Positions 1 through 9,577 of a stretch of DNA of 64,000 nucleotides are shown in pieces (positions within the stretch are counted from its first letter, which is position 1; each line of letters starts with the position of its first letter). The position numbers and the translations under genes were made by a program. The DNA lies in contig NZ_CACSJO010000013.1 in the NCBI RefSeq assembly GCF_902706195.1, positions 78,881 to 142,880 of the forward strand, written 5' to 3'. Below the pieces are notes generated by a model that was not told the origin of the DNA, made no database searches, and worked only from the letters and a program-made list of their open reading frames with translations. The stretch is from Novosphingobium sp. 18050. GTDB lineage: Bacteria; Pseudomonadota; Alphaproteobacteria; Sphingomonadales; Sphingomonadaceae.

Positions 1-131
1 ACGCCGATCCCGCGCAGCAGCTTGCCCAGCCCTGAGTTCATGAGCAGGTCGAGCGGATTGCGCCGCCGCGGATTCGCCGCCGTGCCCGTCGCCGGACCAT
101 CGGAAGGGGAGCGGGTCCGTGAAGTGTTCAT
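1..131 (-). CDS. N-terminal fragment of an unrecognised protein, cut by the window edge
   Basis: The reverse strand from 131 opens with ATG and stays open to the window edge, giving 43 codons. The first 25 residues are polar and rich in Ser, Pro, Arg and Ala; then comes a hydrophobic-basic stretch (NPLDLLMNSGLGKLLRGIG). No signal peptide is obvious and no family can be named from this piece. It lies outside the mobile element, upstream of and divergent from the tRNA-Gly gene. The 291 bases between it and the tRNA show no convincing gene. Confidence 0.5.
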   Translation of the reverse strand, partial: MNTSRTRSPSDGPATGTAANPRRRNPLDLLMNSGLGKLLRGIG

Positions 132-422
132 GGTGTCTCGGGTCCTCTGCTGATGAGGTCTGAGGGTATCACTGCCGCAGCTGCGAGAGAATACGGTGAA
201 GCCGGGATGAGCCTACCCAAAGCCGGCCCGAATGGCAGATATACAGGCGTTTCTGCCAGAAGCCGCCAGGGCGATCCGCAGGTTGTGCCTGGACACCGTT
301 TCGAAACGATCGAAGGCGAGTGCAAGAGAGTCGTTGACGAAACCCCACGGGCCGTGGCAATCGGCCCTCCGACGACGCGGCCCGCGACACCACAGGGCCG
401 TTACGGCCTCAGGGCTTAATGA

Positions 423-497
<75 letters not shown>

Positions 498-608
498 TTC
501 TCGATCTCACCACATCCCATACAGCTTTGTAAACCGCTGAATTCTGCGGTATTTTCGGGTCATCCGGCTCGTTAGGTTTCGCGTCGTTTCATGGCTGCTC
601 TCAAAGTT

Positions 609-671
609 TGGGGGCCTCTTGGCGAAAATAGTGAGCCGATTTTTGACCGAGGCCCCCAGCGTGGGGGCCTC
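609..671. repeat. TGGGGGCCTC motif copies upstream of the integrase
   Basis: A perfect 10-bp inverted repeat GAGGCCCCCA (649-658) / TGGGGGCCTC (662-671) is separated by GCG, and a further direct copy lies near 609-618. All are within 90 bp of the integrase start. Similar motifs lie near the right end at 25164-25186. They may be arm-type sites for integrase or an excision factor, or an int operator. Confidence 0.55.
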
Positions 672-691
672 GCCGAGGAAAGGCCAAGCTT

Positions 692-1924
692 ATGCCCTTA
701 ACCGACGTCGCGATTCGGAATGCGAAGGCAAAGGAAAAATCGTATAAAATTAGCGACATGCTCGGCCTGTTCCTGCTGATCTCACCTTCCGGCTCCAAGC
801 TGTGGAGGATGAAATATCGCTTCAAGGGGGCCGAAAAGAAGCTGAGCCTAGGCGACTACCCTAGGGTAAGTCTGCGAGACGCGCGAAAGCAGCGGGACGT
901 GGCCCGAGACATGCTGGCGGAAGGTAAAGACCCCTCGTTTGAAAGGCATCGCGAAAAGCTCCGAGGGGAGGCGCTTGCGGAAAATACGTTCACCAGCATC
1001 GCCCAGGAATATTGCAACAAGCGGCGCCGTGATGGCGACAGGGCGTGGGCGCCTGCAACGGCGACGCGCTGCGAATATCTTCTCAGTCTGCTGGATCACT
1101 CGATTGGCAGGATGCCGATTCACGAAATCGAGCCCATCGATGCCCTTGCCGCCATCCGCAAGATCGAAAAGCGCGGCAAGCTGGAAAGCGCACGGCGCAC
1201 CTTACAACTGGCCAGTGCCGTTTTTCGCTACGCCGTGGCGACGGCTCGGTTGAAGTCGGATCCCACTCGGGATCTGCGCGGCGCGCTGACGACGCCAACA
1301 GTCACCCACTACGGGGCAGTGACTGAGGCCGCTCAGGTAGGGGAACTGCTCAGGTCCATCGACGGCTATGAAGGCCAGGGCATGACTAAGTGGGCTTTGC
1401 AGCTTGCTCCGCACGTCTTCGTGCGTCCAGGTGAACTGCGGCATGCGCGATGGGAAGAGGTCAACCTAGAAACGCGGGTTTGGATCATCCCGGGCGAGAA
1501 GATGAAGATGCGTAAGCCGCATCAAGTGCCGCTATCGCGCCAGTCGCTCGCGATCCTGGAGGAAATCCGGTCCATTACAGGATCGTTGGGATATATATTT
1601 CCGTCAATGCGGTCGCGCTTGCGGCCAATGTCCGAGAACACGCTCAACTCGGCTTTGAGGCGGCTTGGTTATGCCAGCAACGAAATGACTGCCCACGGCT
1701 TTCGGGCGATGGCCAGCACACTCCTCAACGAATCGGGCAAGTGGTCCTCGGACGCGATTGAACGCTCGCTCGCGCATGGAGACAGCGACAAGGTTCGTGC
1801 AGCCTATCATCGCGGTACCCATTGGAAGGAGCGTGTCGCCATGGCGCAGTGGTGGTCCGATTTATTGGATTCCTTACGAGACGGGGCCACCATTTTGCCC
1901 TTTCCGGAAGCGATGGCTGGTTGA
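692..1924 (+). CDS. Tyrosine integrase, P4/DUF4102 type
   Basis: A 410-residue site-specific recombinase that would integrate and excise the element at tRNA-Gly. Residues 1-80 resemble the DUF4102 arm-binding domain (GLFLLISPSGSKLWRMKY), 100-200 the SAM-like core-binding domain, and 210-395 the catalytic domain. Visible catalytic residues are Arg245 (in RPGEL), His335 and Arg338 (in HGFRA), His362 (in LAHGD) and the nucleophile Tyr372 (in AAYHRG). Full length is normal for P4-type integrases and no break is seen, so it is probably active. It starts about 195 bp downstream of attL, the usual arrangement for tRNA-targeting islands. Confidence 0.95.
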   Translation: MPLTDVAIRNAKAKEKSYKISDMLGLFLLISPSGSKLWRMKYRFKGAEKKLSLGDYPRVSLRDARKQRDVARDMLAEGKDPSFERHREKLRGEALAENTFTSIAQEYCNKRRRDGDRAWAPATATRCEYLLSLLDHSIGRMPIHEIEPIDALAAIRKIEKRGKLESARRTLQLASAVFRYAVATARLKSDPTRDLRGALTTPTVTHYGAVTEAAQVGELLRSIDGYEGQGMTKWALQLAPHVFVRPGELRHARWEEVNLETRVWIIPGEKMKMRKPHQVPLSRQSLAILEEIRSITGSLGYIFPSMRSRLRPMSENTLNSALRRLGYASNEMTAHGFRAMASTLLNESGKWSSDAIERSLAHGDSDKVRAAYHRGTHWKERVAMAQWWSDLLDSLRDGATILPFPEAMAG

Positions 1925-2045
1925 GGAACGCCCCGCTCGAATTTTCCATGAGATGCCAACGATCGGCAACCGGCAGTCCTTTTGTGATCTCTTCACAATG
2001 ACCACCGCCCCGGTCTCGGGCGACGATCGTTATGGCCGGACTGCG

Positions 2046-2123
2046 GATTCCGGGATCATCCCGGCCACCATTCCGATTTGATCCCGGCCGGGATTCCGAG
2101 ATGATGCCGGCCACCATTCCGAG
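2046..2123. repeat. Repeated ends typical of an IS21-family element
   Basis: Two ~33-bp direct repeats begin GGATTCCG (2046 and 2091) and share CCGGCCACCATTCCGA; between and after them are shorter CCCGGCCA-type pieces. Multiple subterminal repeats of this kind are characteristic of IS21-family insertion sequences, and an istA-like fragment follows immediately. Confidence 0.6.
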
Positions 2124-2222
2124 CAATTCCCGGCCACCCGGGAGGGAGTGAGAAGCCCGATCGTGGGTCCATCCTATCGGCACAGCAGCCGGAGGATGGA
2201 GATGCCGACGAGGAGGCCGAAG

Positions 2223-2480
2223 ATGCGCCATGTGCGCGAAGTGATGAGAATGCATCGGGAAGCTTGTGTCCCGATGCGCGAGATTGCCCGGCTGACTGGC
2301 CTTGCTCGTTCTACAGTGCGTGACATGATCGTGCGCTTCGACCGCTCTGGATTGGCGTGGCCGGTGAGGGTGGCGCGATTGCAGATTACCTCCGCGATCT
2401 GTTCAGCAAGCACATCCCGTAAATACGGATTTACGAAGATACGGCATGACTGCATTCACCAGTGGGGTACTAGGGCATGA
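2223..2480 (+). pseudogene. Truncated IS21 transposase (IstA) N-terminus
   Basis: The reading frame from ATG 2223 encodes MRHVREVMRMHREACVPMRE and continues with IARLTGLARSTVRDMI, then SGLAWPV. This is the helix-turn-helix start of IstA (family pattern: REVLRL...SQREIA...SRSTV...GLSWP). Similarity stops around residue 48, after which the frame runs through unrelated sequence to a stop at 2480. The catalytic DDE domain and the istB ATPase gene are absent, so this is a decayed insertion sequence and not an active one. Confidence 0.7.
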
Positions 2481-2693
2481 CACAAACGATGCTTCAGTCC
2501 AGGAAATCCGGCGCGATTTCGCCGTAATCACATGCGCCGATCAATCCGTCGGTGGCCCTACCCGCCACGACCAATTTTCCGCTTAGGTGATGACGGGGGC
2601 GGTACGAGGGCGCGACGCGCGTCGGATACCAGCCTGGCTAGCCATCCCAGATGGCGCATGGCATCTAGCAATGATCGAGTCAGAGGACCTTGA

Positions 2694-3458
2694 ATGAGCA
2701 TCGCTACCGACATTGCCATTGCGACGCCAGTGGACCCATCAATGGCGCTCATTCATACGACGACCGTCAGCTTATTCCGTCAGGTCTGTAGCGGCAGCAC
2801 CGTGTCTCTAACACCTCAGCTCTGCCCAGTTATGAACATCCCTCTCACCTATTTTTTCTATGGACGACCGGCCTATCGCCCCGGACCGATATCTTCCACA
2901 AACCGGGACTATGACAGCCGTCCCGTTTCTATGCTTTTCCGCAGAGAAGCAGTGAATTCCATTATGGGCATATATCCGTGTGACACGGGCGCTCACGACA
3001 GGGGCTTCTATGCCCCCTTCCTTGATGGAGTCCCGCTTCCCGATCTCGATTGTAGAAGTGTTTCCGACGCCGATAAGCGCATAGTTTCAAGATTTTTTGG
3101 CGCTAATGATGCATATTTTTATGGCGAGGAGTTATCTTCACTTAATCCGGCACCAAACAGCGTAGCAGGATCAAAATTTTACGACCTGCTAACCTCCCCT
3201 CACGTAACTGAATGCGACGACAGATCGCAAACGGTGGAATTAACACAAGATCAAGTTCAGGGCTTAGACGACGCCATCGAAAGTGTAGTTATCCCTGACT
3301 TCCTACTGGCTGAACCCATTGTGACGACCGCCCTCCGCCGATGGGAGGCCGGAGGCACCACCATACGCTCTTACAGGCCACAGCGAAGAACTTGCGCGGC
3401 CAGGACGGTAGAGCAGCTTTTTCCTGTGGTTGGATCGCTTCAAGGACTATCGTCATGA
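2694..3458 (+). CDS. Unrecognised protein, first gene of a coupled two-gene module
   Basis: 254 residues from ATG 2694 (AGAGGA lies 8 bases upstream); an internal ATG at 2832 would give a 208-residue protein beginning MNIPLTYFFYGRPAYRPGP. No family is recognised. An aromatic-rich segment (YFFYGRPAYR) and a CDTGAHDRGFYAPF segment look like conserved-core motifs. There is no signal peptide or membrane segment from 2832 on. Base composition is visibly more AT-rich than the neighbours, which suggests separate acquisition. The stop TGA overlaps the next start as ATGA (3455-3458), indicating translational coupling and joint function. The position inside a defence-rich element suggests a defence or toxin-antitoxin role; that is inference only. 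Confidence 0.7.
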   Translation: MSIATDIAIATPVDPSMALIHTTTVSLFRQVCSGSTVSLTPQLCPVMNIPLTYFFYGRPAYRPGPISSTNRDYDSRPVSMLFRREAVNSIMGIYPCDTGAHDRGFYAPFLDGVPLPDLDCRSVSDADKRIVSRFFGANDAYFYGEELSSLNPAPNSVAGSKFYDLLTSPHVTECDDRSQTVELTQDQVQGLDDAIESVVIPDFLLAEPIVTTALRRWEAGGTTIRSYRPQRRTCAARTVEQLFPVVGSLQGLSS

Positions 3459-4606
3459 GTGTGGCAAGTTACAGGTTGTCGGGCGCCATTAACCCACGAG
3501 GTTCCAGCCCATCAGTCTGCGTCCCTGCTTTTAACTCGTCGGCTGATAATTACACCTATGTCCAGCATGTTGGGATAGATGACACAGTTGTATTATTTGA
3601 ACTCGCGGAACTTGGCGACTGGGAACCCGTGCGAGGTAGTCCAAAGGCTAAAATCGTTGATCCAGGTAACCCCGCCATACATTGGGTTACCTGGAGCGAT
3701 GACCTACAGAATTCCGTCATTGATACGGCCGATGTCGTAAGAGCCAATATTATTGCCAATCGGTGGTTGGTAGATGCCATAGACAATCCGTTTGAGAGGC
3801 TAGATTTTGCTCAGCTGTCTGGCTTGTACAGTTGGTTCGCTGATGAAGCGGAACGATGCGAAACCGCACTCTCCGAAGGAGAACGGAAATTATGGCTCGG
3901 TGAAACGCTTTTATTAAGCCGGGCCCGGTTTGCCATAGATTCCGTTCTTCTAGCTCGGTCGGCTCCTCCGTCTATTCGGCGTAAACTTGGCCTTCGTTTG
4001 CGGTTAGCAAGCACGCTGGTATTGATGGAAGAGATACGAGCTTTATGCGAAGCTTATGCTGCCGATTATATCGGCGATGCCGATATAAATAATGTACAGC
4101 AGTTCCTACAGAGTGATGTAGCTTATAAGTACGCTAACTCACGCCTATATGACGCAGCCCCTCCTATTCCAGTCCCTTATACGGCGGCGAGATGGTTTAA
4201 GAGACTAACGATTTCAGACGCACAGAGAAAGCCAAGCGGAAACCAACGGGGCGGTATAACTCTCGTCGCCGCAGGATTTCCAATTGATACTCAGACTTAT
4301 TTCCGAAAAAATTTCTTTGAAAATGCTGACTGGATTGAGGGAAAGACTAGAACTAGCCAGGATCTGGAAACTGCATCAATACGCATGAAGGCATCGGTTC
4401 TCGGAAAAGATATGGGCGTTCTGAGCTTTAACGTGACATACGCACCAAATAGACAATCTGGACAAGCTAATTATACATCGGTTCTTCACCTGGGCCCCCT
4501 AGCAAAAGCCTTTTCTCGCCGTGACATGTCTCTGAAGTGGCTTCTACTAGAACGGTCTGCAACAGGAGAATATTCGCTGGAAATTACCGATAACAAACCG
4601 GCTTAG
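3455..4606 (+). CDS. Unrecognised protein, second gene of the coupled module
   Basis: 383 residues from ATG 3455, which overlaps the stop of the preceding gene by four bases; the frame is open further upstream but the overlap start is the natural one. No known family is recognised. Visible features: an aromatic segment (AIHWVTWSDDL), a helical middle part (about residues 90-200, ERLDFAQLSGLYSWFADEAE and onward) and a beta-rich C-terminal part with KDMGVLSFNVTYAPN. There is no signal peptide, clear membrane helix, Walker motif or obvious nuclease motif. Composition is AT-rich like its partner. The pair has no other gene in its transcript. Confidence 0.72.
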   Translation: MSVASYRLSGAINPRGSSPSVCVPAFNSSADNYTYVQHVGIDDTVVLFELAELGDWEPVRGSPKAKIVDPGNPAIHWVTWSDDLQNSVIDTADVVRANIIANRWLVDAIDNPFERLDFAQLSGLYSWFADEAERCETALSEGERKLWLGETLLLSRARFAIDSVLLARSAPPSIRRKLGLRLRLASTLVLMEEIRALCEAYAADYIGDADINNVQQFLQSDVAYKYANSRLYDAAPPIPVPYTAARWFKRLTISDAQRKPSGNQRGGITLVAAGFPIDTQTYFRKNFFENADWIEGKTRTSQDLETASIRMKASVLGKDMGVLSFNVTYAPNRQSGQANYTSVLHLGPLAKAFSRRDMSLKWLLLERSATGEYSLEITDNKPA

Positions 4607-4715
4607 ATAATCTAAATCAGCAAGAATAGTTGTGGCGCTAAAGTTGTTCCGACCATGTTCGGTTGTGCTCATTGTCATTGAAGATATGAGCGTGAAATCT
4701 TTTCGGATGACACAA

Positions 4716-7700
4716 TTAATTAGGAATTTTCACCAATTTTATAGCGTTCAGCTCTTCGGCGGTTAAACCGAAGGCGGCCGTAACAGCTGTCTCGATACGT
4801 TCCCGTAGCCGAACAATTTCGCGTTTTTTCCGGTCTTGGTCAGGGGGAAGGCGTAGCGCGTCCAGCTCCTCAAAGGCGACGGTCAAAGCGCCAGCAAGCG
4901 CCGAAATGCGATCACGTTCCGCCTGGCCTGGATCAGGCACCGGAAGCGCTACGAGAAACTGCTTTCCGTGCGAATAGTAGCCCCCCCGGAAGACACTGGT
5001 CCGCGTTCGAATCATTGCCTCACTAAAGGGATGGGACAAGACTGCAAGCAAGTAGCGCAATGAGTATCGTGATTCCGCGTTCGCCCGAACGCCGTAGTAG
5101 GGACCATTACCTCCGCCCGTGAACATCGTCTCTGCATCATCGAAGGCGTAGCGGGGCTCTAAGCTAAGTACCTGGACAATCAGCTTTTCGGTGTCGAACT
5201 TCCCAAGGCTTTGAGAGCGGCCGAACTGGTACCACTGCTGCTCGGCTGCTGGGCCGCCCGCGACTGCACGGCGATCGAGCTGCTCTCGATGGGCCGAAAG
5301 ATAAGCCCAGCAATCCGGATAATCACGCTGCAGCTCCACGGGCTGAATCAATCTTTGACGCCCCCCGACAGCCTCATAAGGGAACACAAGCCAGCTGTTC
5401 GCCGGGCTTCGCCGATAGGCCGTTAGCGTCACGTCACGAAGGAAAGGCTTTAGGATGCCTTTCTCAATCTGCCATTCACGGCCTCCGGTCTGAAAACGGA
5501 TATGGGTGGCCGTCTCTCCAATCGCTGTGATCGCATAGATGTCGTCGGCGCTCGTTTGGAGGCCAACGAAAATGTCGGCCTCGGTCCCGATACGATCTGG
5601 ATGCGCGGCACGCATCCGCTGGAACGCGGCCATAGCGGCGGGCTCAGCCATCTCCCACGGCTCAGCGGTCAAACTCGCCGCTGGCACGATCGACAATTCG
5701 CCCGCGCTGCCATAGCGCCAACGGTCAAGGTCGGTGACGCGCTCCAAGGTAACATTATCCTGGCCAGCCCCGCTAGCGATCAGAATGCATGTGTAGTTGG
5801 CCACGTCGCCGAACACCTGCTGTGCACCGAAATGCACAACCTCTTCTAGAAGTCGATCAGCCGAAAAGACCGCCCGCAAGGCGCGACCAGCGACCGTTGC
5901 CATGAACTTGTGAGGCACGATCAGCCCTAGGCGGCCGTTGGGCGCTTGCAGCTGCAACGACCTCTCGATGAACAGGGCGTACTTGTCGAAATTGTTTCGT
6001 GTGGCCGACCGGTAAGGGGAGGGAGCGGATTGGTAGAAATCCACCTCCTCCGGGAAATACCGCTGCATGATCTGGATGCGCGTGTAAGGCGGATTGCCGA
6101 CAATCACGTCAAAGCCACCGCGCTCCAGATCCGCTGGAAACTCGGCTGGCCAGCTGAATGGGTTCAGCGTCGCCGGCAGCGCACCATCTGGCTTGAATGC
6201 ATCCCACTCTTCGAAGGAAACGAGGCTGTTTCCACTCCGAACAATGCCGTCAAGCGAGGGCAGAGCGGGCGCGCGCACGCGCTGCACGTAGTCATCCAGG
6301 TCAGCACGGGTCTCATTTTCAATGAGCTTCAATAGAAGGCTGAGGCGGGCGATTTCGACGGCGTTGGCGTCGATATCAACGCCTCGAATATGCGTCAGCA
6401 GAATCCGCCGTCGCTCGGCGAAGGTCAGTCTCCAATGCCCACCTACAACTTCATAAATTTGGCTTCCCAAATGGGTTGGACGGTCATTTGCGACATACCA
6501 GGCCAGATAGTGATCTAAGAGCAAGTCATAGGCTGAGAGCAGAAAAATCCCGGAACCGCAGCACAGATCAGCGATGGTGAAGTTGGCTAAGTCAGCCGGA
6601 CTTTGCCCCGCGATCCTGGGCGCGACGGTGCGATCTACAATCGCATCAACAATGTAGCGCGGTGTAGGCACGACTCCGCCGCTCTCGCGAACTTCAGGCT
6701 TGTAAACAATCTCGACCTGATCGCCGTCGATGACGATTTCTTCCCCCAAAAACTGCTCATAGACCTCGCCAAGAACCTCCGGCTCCACCACGGCGAAGGT
6801 GTAGGGGCTTTGCGGATAGTAAAGTTCCGATAGCATCAACGACATCACGTCATCGCTGACTTGGATGGCCAAAGGATCGTCCGCCAATAAGCGAAACAGT
6901 CCAGAATTGTAGAAGCGATCGGCTGCTTCCAACACCGCGTGAAAAGCTGCGTAGGTGCCCGGCGTCGCCAAATTGCGAAGGCTCTCATACACCTCAATAT
7001 CTCGATCCTCGCAAATGCGGAGGAATACGATGCGTGAGATGAGAAGCTGAACGACATAGGTCAATTCGGCCGGTTTCAGTTCTGGCCGACTGCGATGAAT
7101 ATCGACCGCAAGTATTGATCTCCAGTGCTGAACCTGGGCAAGGAAGAGGTCATCGAACTGAGCAGCACCAAGCCGTGTTGCTCCGACAGAAAATCGTTCG
7201 TCGAAAGCCCCATTATAGATGGTTTCACGGGAAAACAGGTCCCAGAGCTCGTCAAACCGATGCTCGAAATCTTCGCATTCGACAAGGAGCAGTCTTGCGA
7301 CGTGAGCCGCTTCGCCTTCGGCTGGAACGGGACGGCAGTCATAAACAGCAAGCTGTCGGAAATTTGTAAGGATCGAAATCGGCAAGCTGCCCGAAAATCC
7401 ATAGCGTCGAGTTTGGAACGACGCCGCCATATCTCGATCGATATCCACCCTAGGCTTCTTGGCCTCAACGAATAGCTTGCGCTGTCGAGCAAGCCTGAGT
7501 TCGTAATCGGGTTTTTTGGATAGCTTTTCAGGACCGACTTCTACGGTCGCCTCTTCAAAAACTTCACGAAGGCCGATTGGCTGTCGCAGAGTGTTATGAA
7601 CGTCCCAACCAAAGGCCTCCAACATCGGGGAGATAAAATCGGTCCGAGCTTGCGTTTCGTTATACCCTGTCGCCTTATGGTCGACTTCATTGCTTTTAAA

Positions 7701-7760
7701 GGCACTCACGAGAGCCGCGATCGCAGCGCGGCCCTCATCACGTGTATTTGCAACGGCCAT
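4716..7760 (-). CDS. Fused restriction-methyltransferase, Eco57I/type IIG-like
   Basis: A 1014-residue protein with a nuclease-like N-terminus and an N6-adenine methyltransferase core. Near residues 84-101, PDYELR followed by LFVEAKK fits a PD-(D/E)xK site. SAM motif I is ADLCCGSGIF at about 397-405, and the catalytic motif IV is NPPY at about 556-559. The C-terminal ~350 residues resemble a TaqI-type target-recognition domain. Such proteins cut and methylate with one polypeptide. It starts one base after the stop of the methyltransferase gene 7762-9531, so the two are probably cotranscribed and act together against unmodified DNA. No truncation is seen. Confidence 0.85.
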   Translation of the reverse strand: MAVANTRDEGRAAIAALVSAFKSNEVDHKATGYNETQARTDFISPMLEAFGWDVHNTLRQPIGLREVFEEATVEVGPEKLSKKPDYELRLARQRKLFVEAKKPRVDIDRDMAASFQTRRYGFSGSLPISILTNFRQLAVYDCRPVPAEGEAAHVARLLLVECEDFEHRFDELWDLFSRETIYNGAFDERFSVGATRLGAAQFDDLFLAQVQHWRSILAVDIHRSRPELKPAELTYVVQLLISRIVFLRICEDRDIEVYESLRNLATPGTYAAFHAVLEAADRFYNSGLFRLLADDPLAIQVSDDVMSLMLSELYYPQSPYTFAVVEPEVLGEVYEQFLGEEIVIDGDQVEIVYKPEVRESGGVVPTPRYIVDAIVDRTVAPRIAGQSPADLANFTIADLCCGSGIFLLSAYDLLLDHYLAWYVANDRPTHLGSQIYEVVGGHWRLTFAERRRILLTHIRGVDIDANAVEIARLSLLLKLIENETRADLDDYVQRVRAPALPSLDGIVRSGNSLVSFEEWDAFKPDGALPATLNPFSWPAEFPADLERGGFDVIVGNPPYTRIQIMQRYFPEEVDFYQSAPSPYRSATRNNFDKYALFIERSLQLQAPNGRLGLIVPHKFMATVAGRALRAVFSADRLLEEVVHFGAQQVFGDVANYTCILIASGAGQDNVTLERVTDLDRWRYGSAGELSIVPAASLTAEPWEMAEPAAMAAFQRMRAAHPDRIGTEADIFVGLQTSADDIYAITAIGETATHIRFQTGGREWQIEKGILKPFLRDVTLTAYRRSPANSWLVFPYEAVGGRQRLIQPVELQRDYPDCWAYLSAHREQLDRRAVAGGPAAEQQWYQFGRSQSLGKFDTEKLIVQVLSLEPRYAFDDAETMFTGGGNGPYYGVRANAESRYSLRYLLAVLSHPFSEAMIRTRTSVFRGGYYSHGKQFLVALPVPDPGQAERDRISALAGALTVAFEELDALRLPPDQDRKKREIVRLRERIETAVTAAFGLTAEELNAIKLVKIPN

Positions 7761-7761
7761 C

Positions 7762-9531
7762 TTAAATGTCGCGGCCTGGCTTGCTCCGCCGCCGCCTTGC
7801 TAAGCGTCGATCACGCATTTTCGTCCATATACTGCGGAGCATTACACAATCTGCTTTGTTCAGCCCGAGTGCCTCAAGGACAAGCCTATCATTTTCGAAT
7901 AGCACATCATCGAGCCGTCCAGCACGCACGAGCCGATCAACCTCCTTCAGAGGCATCGCCGCTTTCAGCGTCGCTGGCATTAGCATACGTTCGGCCTCGG
8001 TCGGCTCTAGCTCCAAGACACCGCCGCCATAGCTCCGCCCCTCGATCTCAGCGGATGCAGCAGTGAGATGGGTATAGATGTTAGATACAACTTTTTCGGG
8101 TTGATCGGCTCTAAGTCGATGAATCGTGTCCGTGGACGTTGCATTGGCGTTGTTTAGGACGACCCGGGGAAAGTCATAAATCTGCCGGAAGAAAAATCCG
8201 TCCGGAATCCAGACAGATGGCACATTATACCAAGGACTCCGGATGGAGCACTTATACCCGGTTTGGAAACCCTGGTTCTCACCCTCCAAGATATATCGGA
8301 GTGCGCGTGCCGGTATAGAATTCGCAAGCGTTTCATTGAGATAAAGTAAGTGAACACGGTCGCCGTTCTTAACGAGCCCCTCCCACTCATCTTTATTTAT
8401 AGAAGCGCCCTTCATTTGCACAGCGCGGGAAACGAGAGGCACAGTAAGTTTCTCCAACCCCCACTCTTTTACCTGCTCATCATTTAAAACGAAAAACTCA
8501 TTCTTTCCTGTAACAACGCCAACATCGATGCTACCATGCTCCTTCAAAGGAGCGGCAACGCCATTAGTGCGAACTTCTCGCATGAATTCTATTTCTTTAG
8601 GCTGAAGAAAATACTTTAGCCACTTTTCATTGCTATGCTCGACCGATTTTGGCAGAGTTTTAGACAAAATTTCTTTTGGCTTGTGTGTTGTTATCTCCCG
8701 GACAGTGGCGGCCTCGGTTAATGCAACACGGCACTTCGCCGTTGTCGCTTTTCGGCATCCATCCGCGAGGAGGAGTACAACTTCCTGTTCGGCCCTATCA
8801 AAAAACAGCTCATTGCAGGCAATCACGTCTATCCGAGAGAAACGCTCGGTCAGGAATGAACGAAGCTGCGCAGCATAAGTCACTTGGAGTAGCTCAGCAG
8901 GCAGCACAAGCGCCATACGGCCACCTTTGCGAAGCTTTGAGGCTGCCGCGACGACGAAAGGCACCCAGATATTCGTCAGCTTGTTGGCCTTGAGGCCCTC
9001 TCGCACCATGAGGTCCATGGCTTGGCTTCGGCTCGGCTCTGGGAAGGCCTGGTAGCGTATAAACGGCGGGTTCCCGACAACACAGTCGTAGCCACCATCA
9101 TCCAATTCAAGCCAGTTAAAAAAGTCTGCTGTTTTAACCACTTGGTTTCCAGGCAAACCAAGGCTTGCGCGCAGCCTGGTGCGGGCCTTTTCGGCTTCGG
9201 TTGGCACGATCTCGACGCCCTGAACCTGCTGAACCGTATCACCGATTGATGCTCCAAGCTCCATCAAACGCAGCGCGGCAGCATCAACGAAGGCTCCGTC
9301 GCCGCAGCTCGGCTCTAGGATACGGTCCGTTGCCTTCTGAACCGCCCATGAGGCCAGCCACCGGGCGAGCGGCGCAGGCGTATAGTAGCCTCCACGGAGT
9401 TTATCGAGATCCTGATCTGCAAATCGCCCAGCGATCACTCTGGTTGACAGCTTGAACGCTGGATCGGGCTTGGTCGCCACAGAAATAGACATTTTTTCTA
9501 GGCCTTTAGGGCTTTTGGAGTTCTTGGGCAT
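7762..9531 (-). CDS. N6-adenine DNA methyltransferase, Eco57I/TaqI-like
   Basis: 589 residues. The N-terminal region carries GGYYTP followed by SAM motif I ILEPSCGDGAF (about 71-81) and the catalytic motif NPPFIRY (about 154-160), the standard order of gamma-class N6-adenine methyltransferases. The remaining ~400 residues are probably target recognition. No nuclease motif is apparent. It lies immediately upstream of the fused restriction-methyltransferase with a one-base gap, so it probably supplies protective methylation or forms a complex. An alternative start at Met14 (9492) is possible. Confidence 0.85.
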   Translation of the reverse strand: MPKNSKSPKGLEKMSISVATKPDPAFKLSTRVIAGRFADQDLDKLRGGYYTPAPLARWLASWAVQKATDRILEPSCGDGAFVDAAALRLMELGASIGDTVQQVQGVEIVPTEAEKARTRLRASLGLPGNQVVKTADFFNWLELDDGGYDCVVGNPPFIRYQAFPEPSRSQAMDLMVREGLKANKLTNIWVPFVVAAASKLRKGGRMALVLPAELLQVTYAAQLRSFLTERFSRIDVIACNELFFDRAEQEVVLLLADGCRKATTAKCRVALTEAATVREITTHKPKEILSKTLPKSVEHSNEKWLKYFLQPKEIEFMREVRTNGVAAPLKEHGSIDVGVVTGKNEFFVLNDEQVKEWGLEKLTVPLVSRAVQMKGASINKDEWEGLVKNGDRVHLLYLNETLANSIPARALRYILEGENQGFQTGYKCSIRSPWYNVPSVWIPDGFFFRQIYDFPRVVLNNANATSTDTIHRLRADQPEKVVSNIYTHLTAASAEIEGRSYGGGVLELEPTEAERMLMPATLKAAMPLKEVDRLVRAGRLDDVLFENDRLVLEALGLNKADCVMLRSIWTKMRDRRLARRRRSKPGRDI

Positions 9532-9577
9532 TGCTAAAACCTAACAGGGCATATCGAATGTAGCGGGCCGATCGGTA

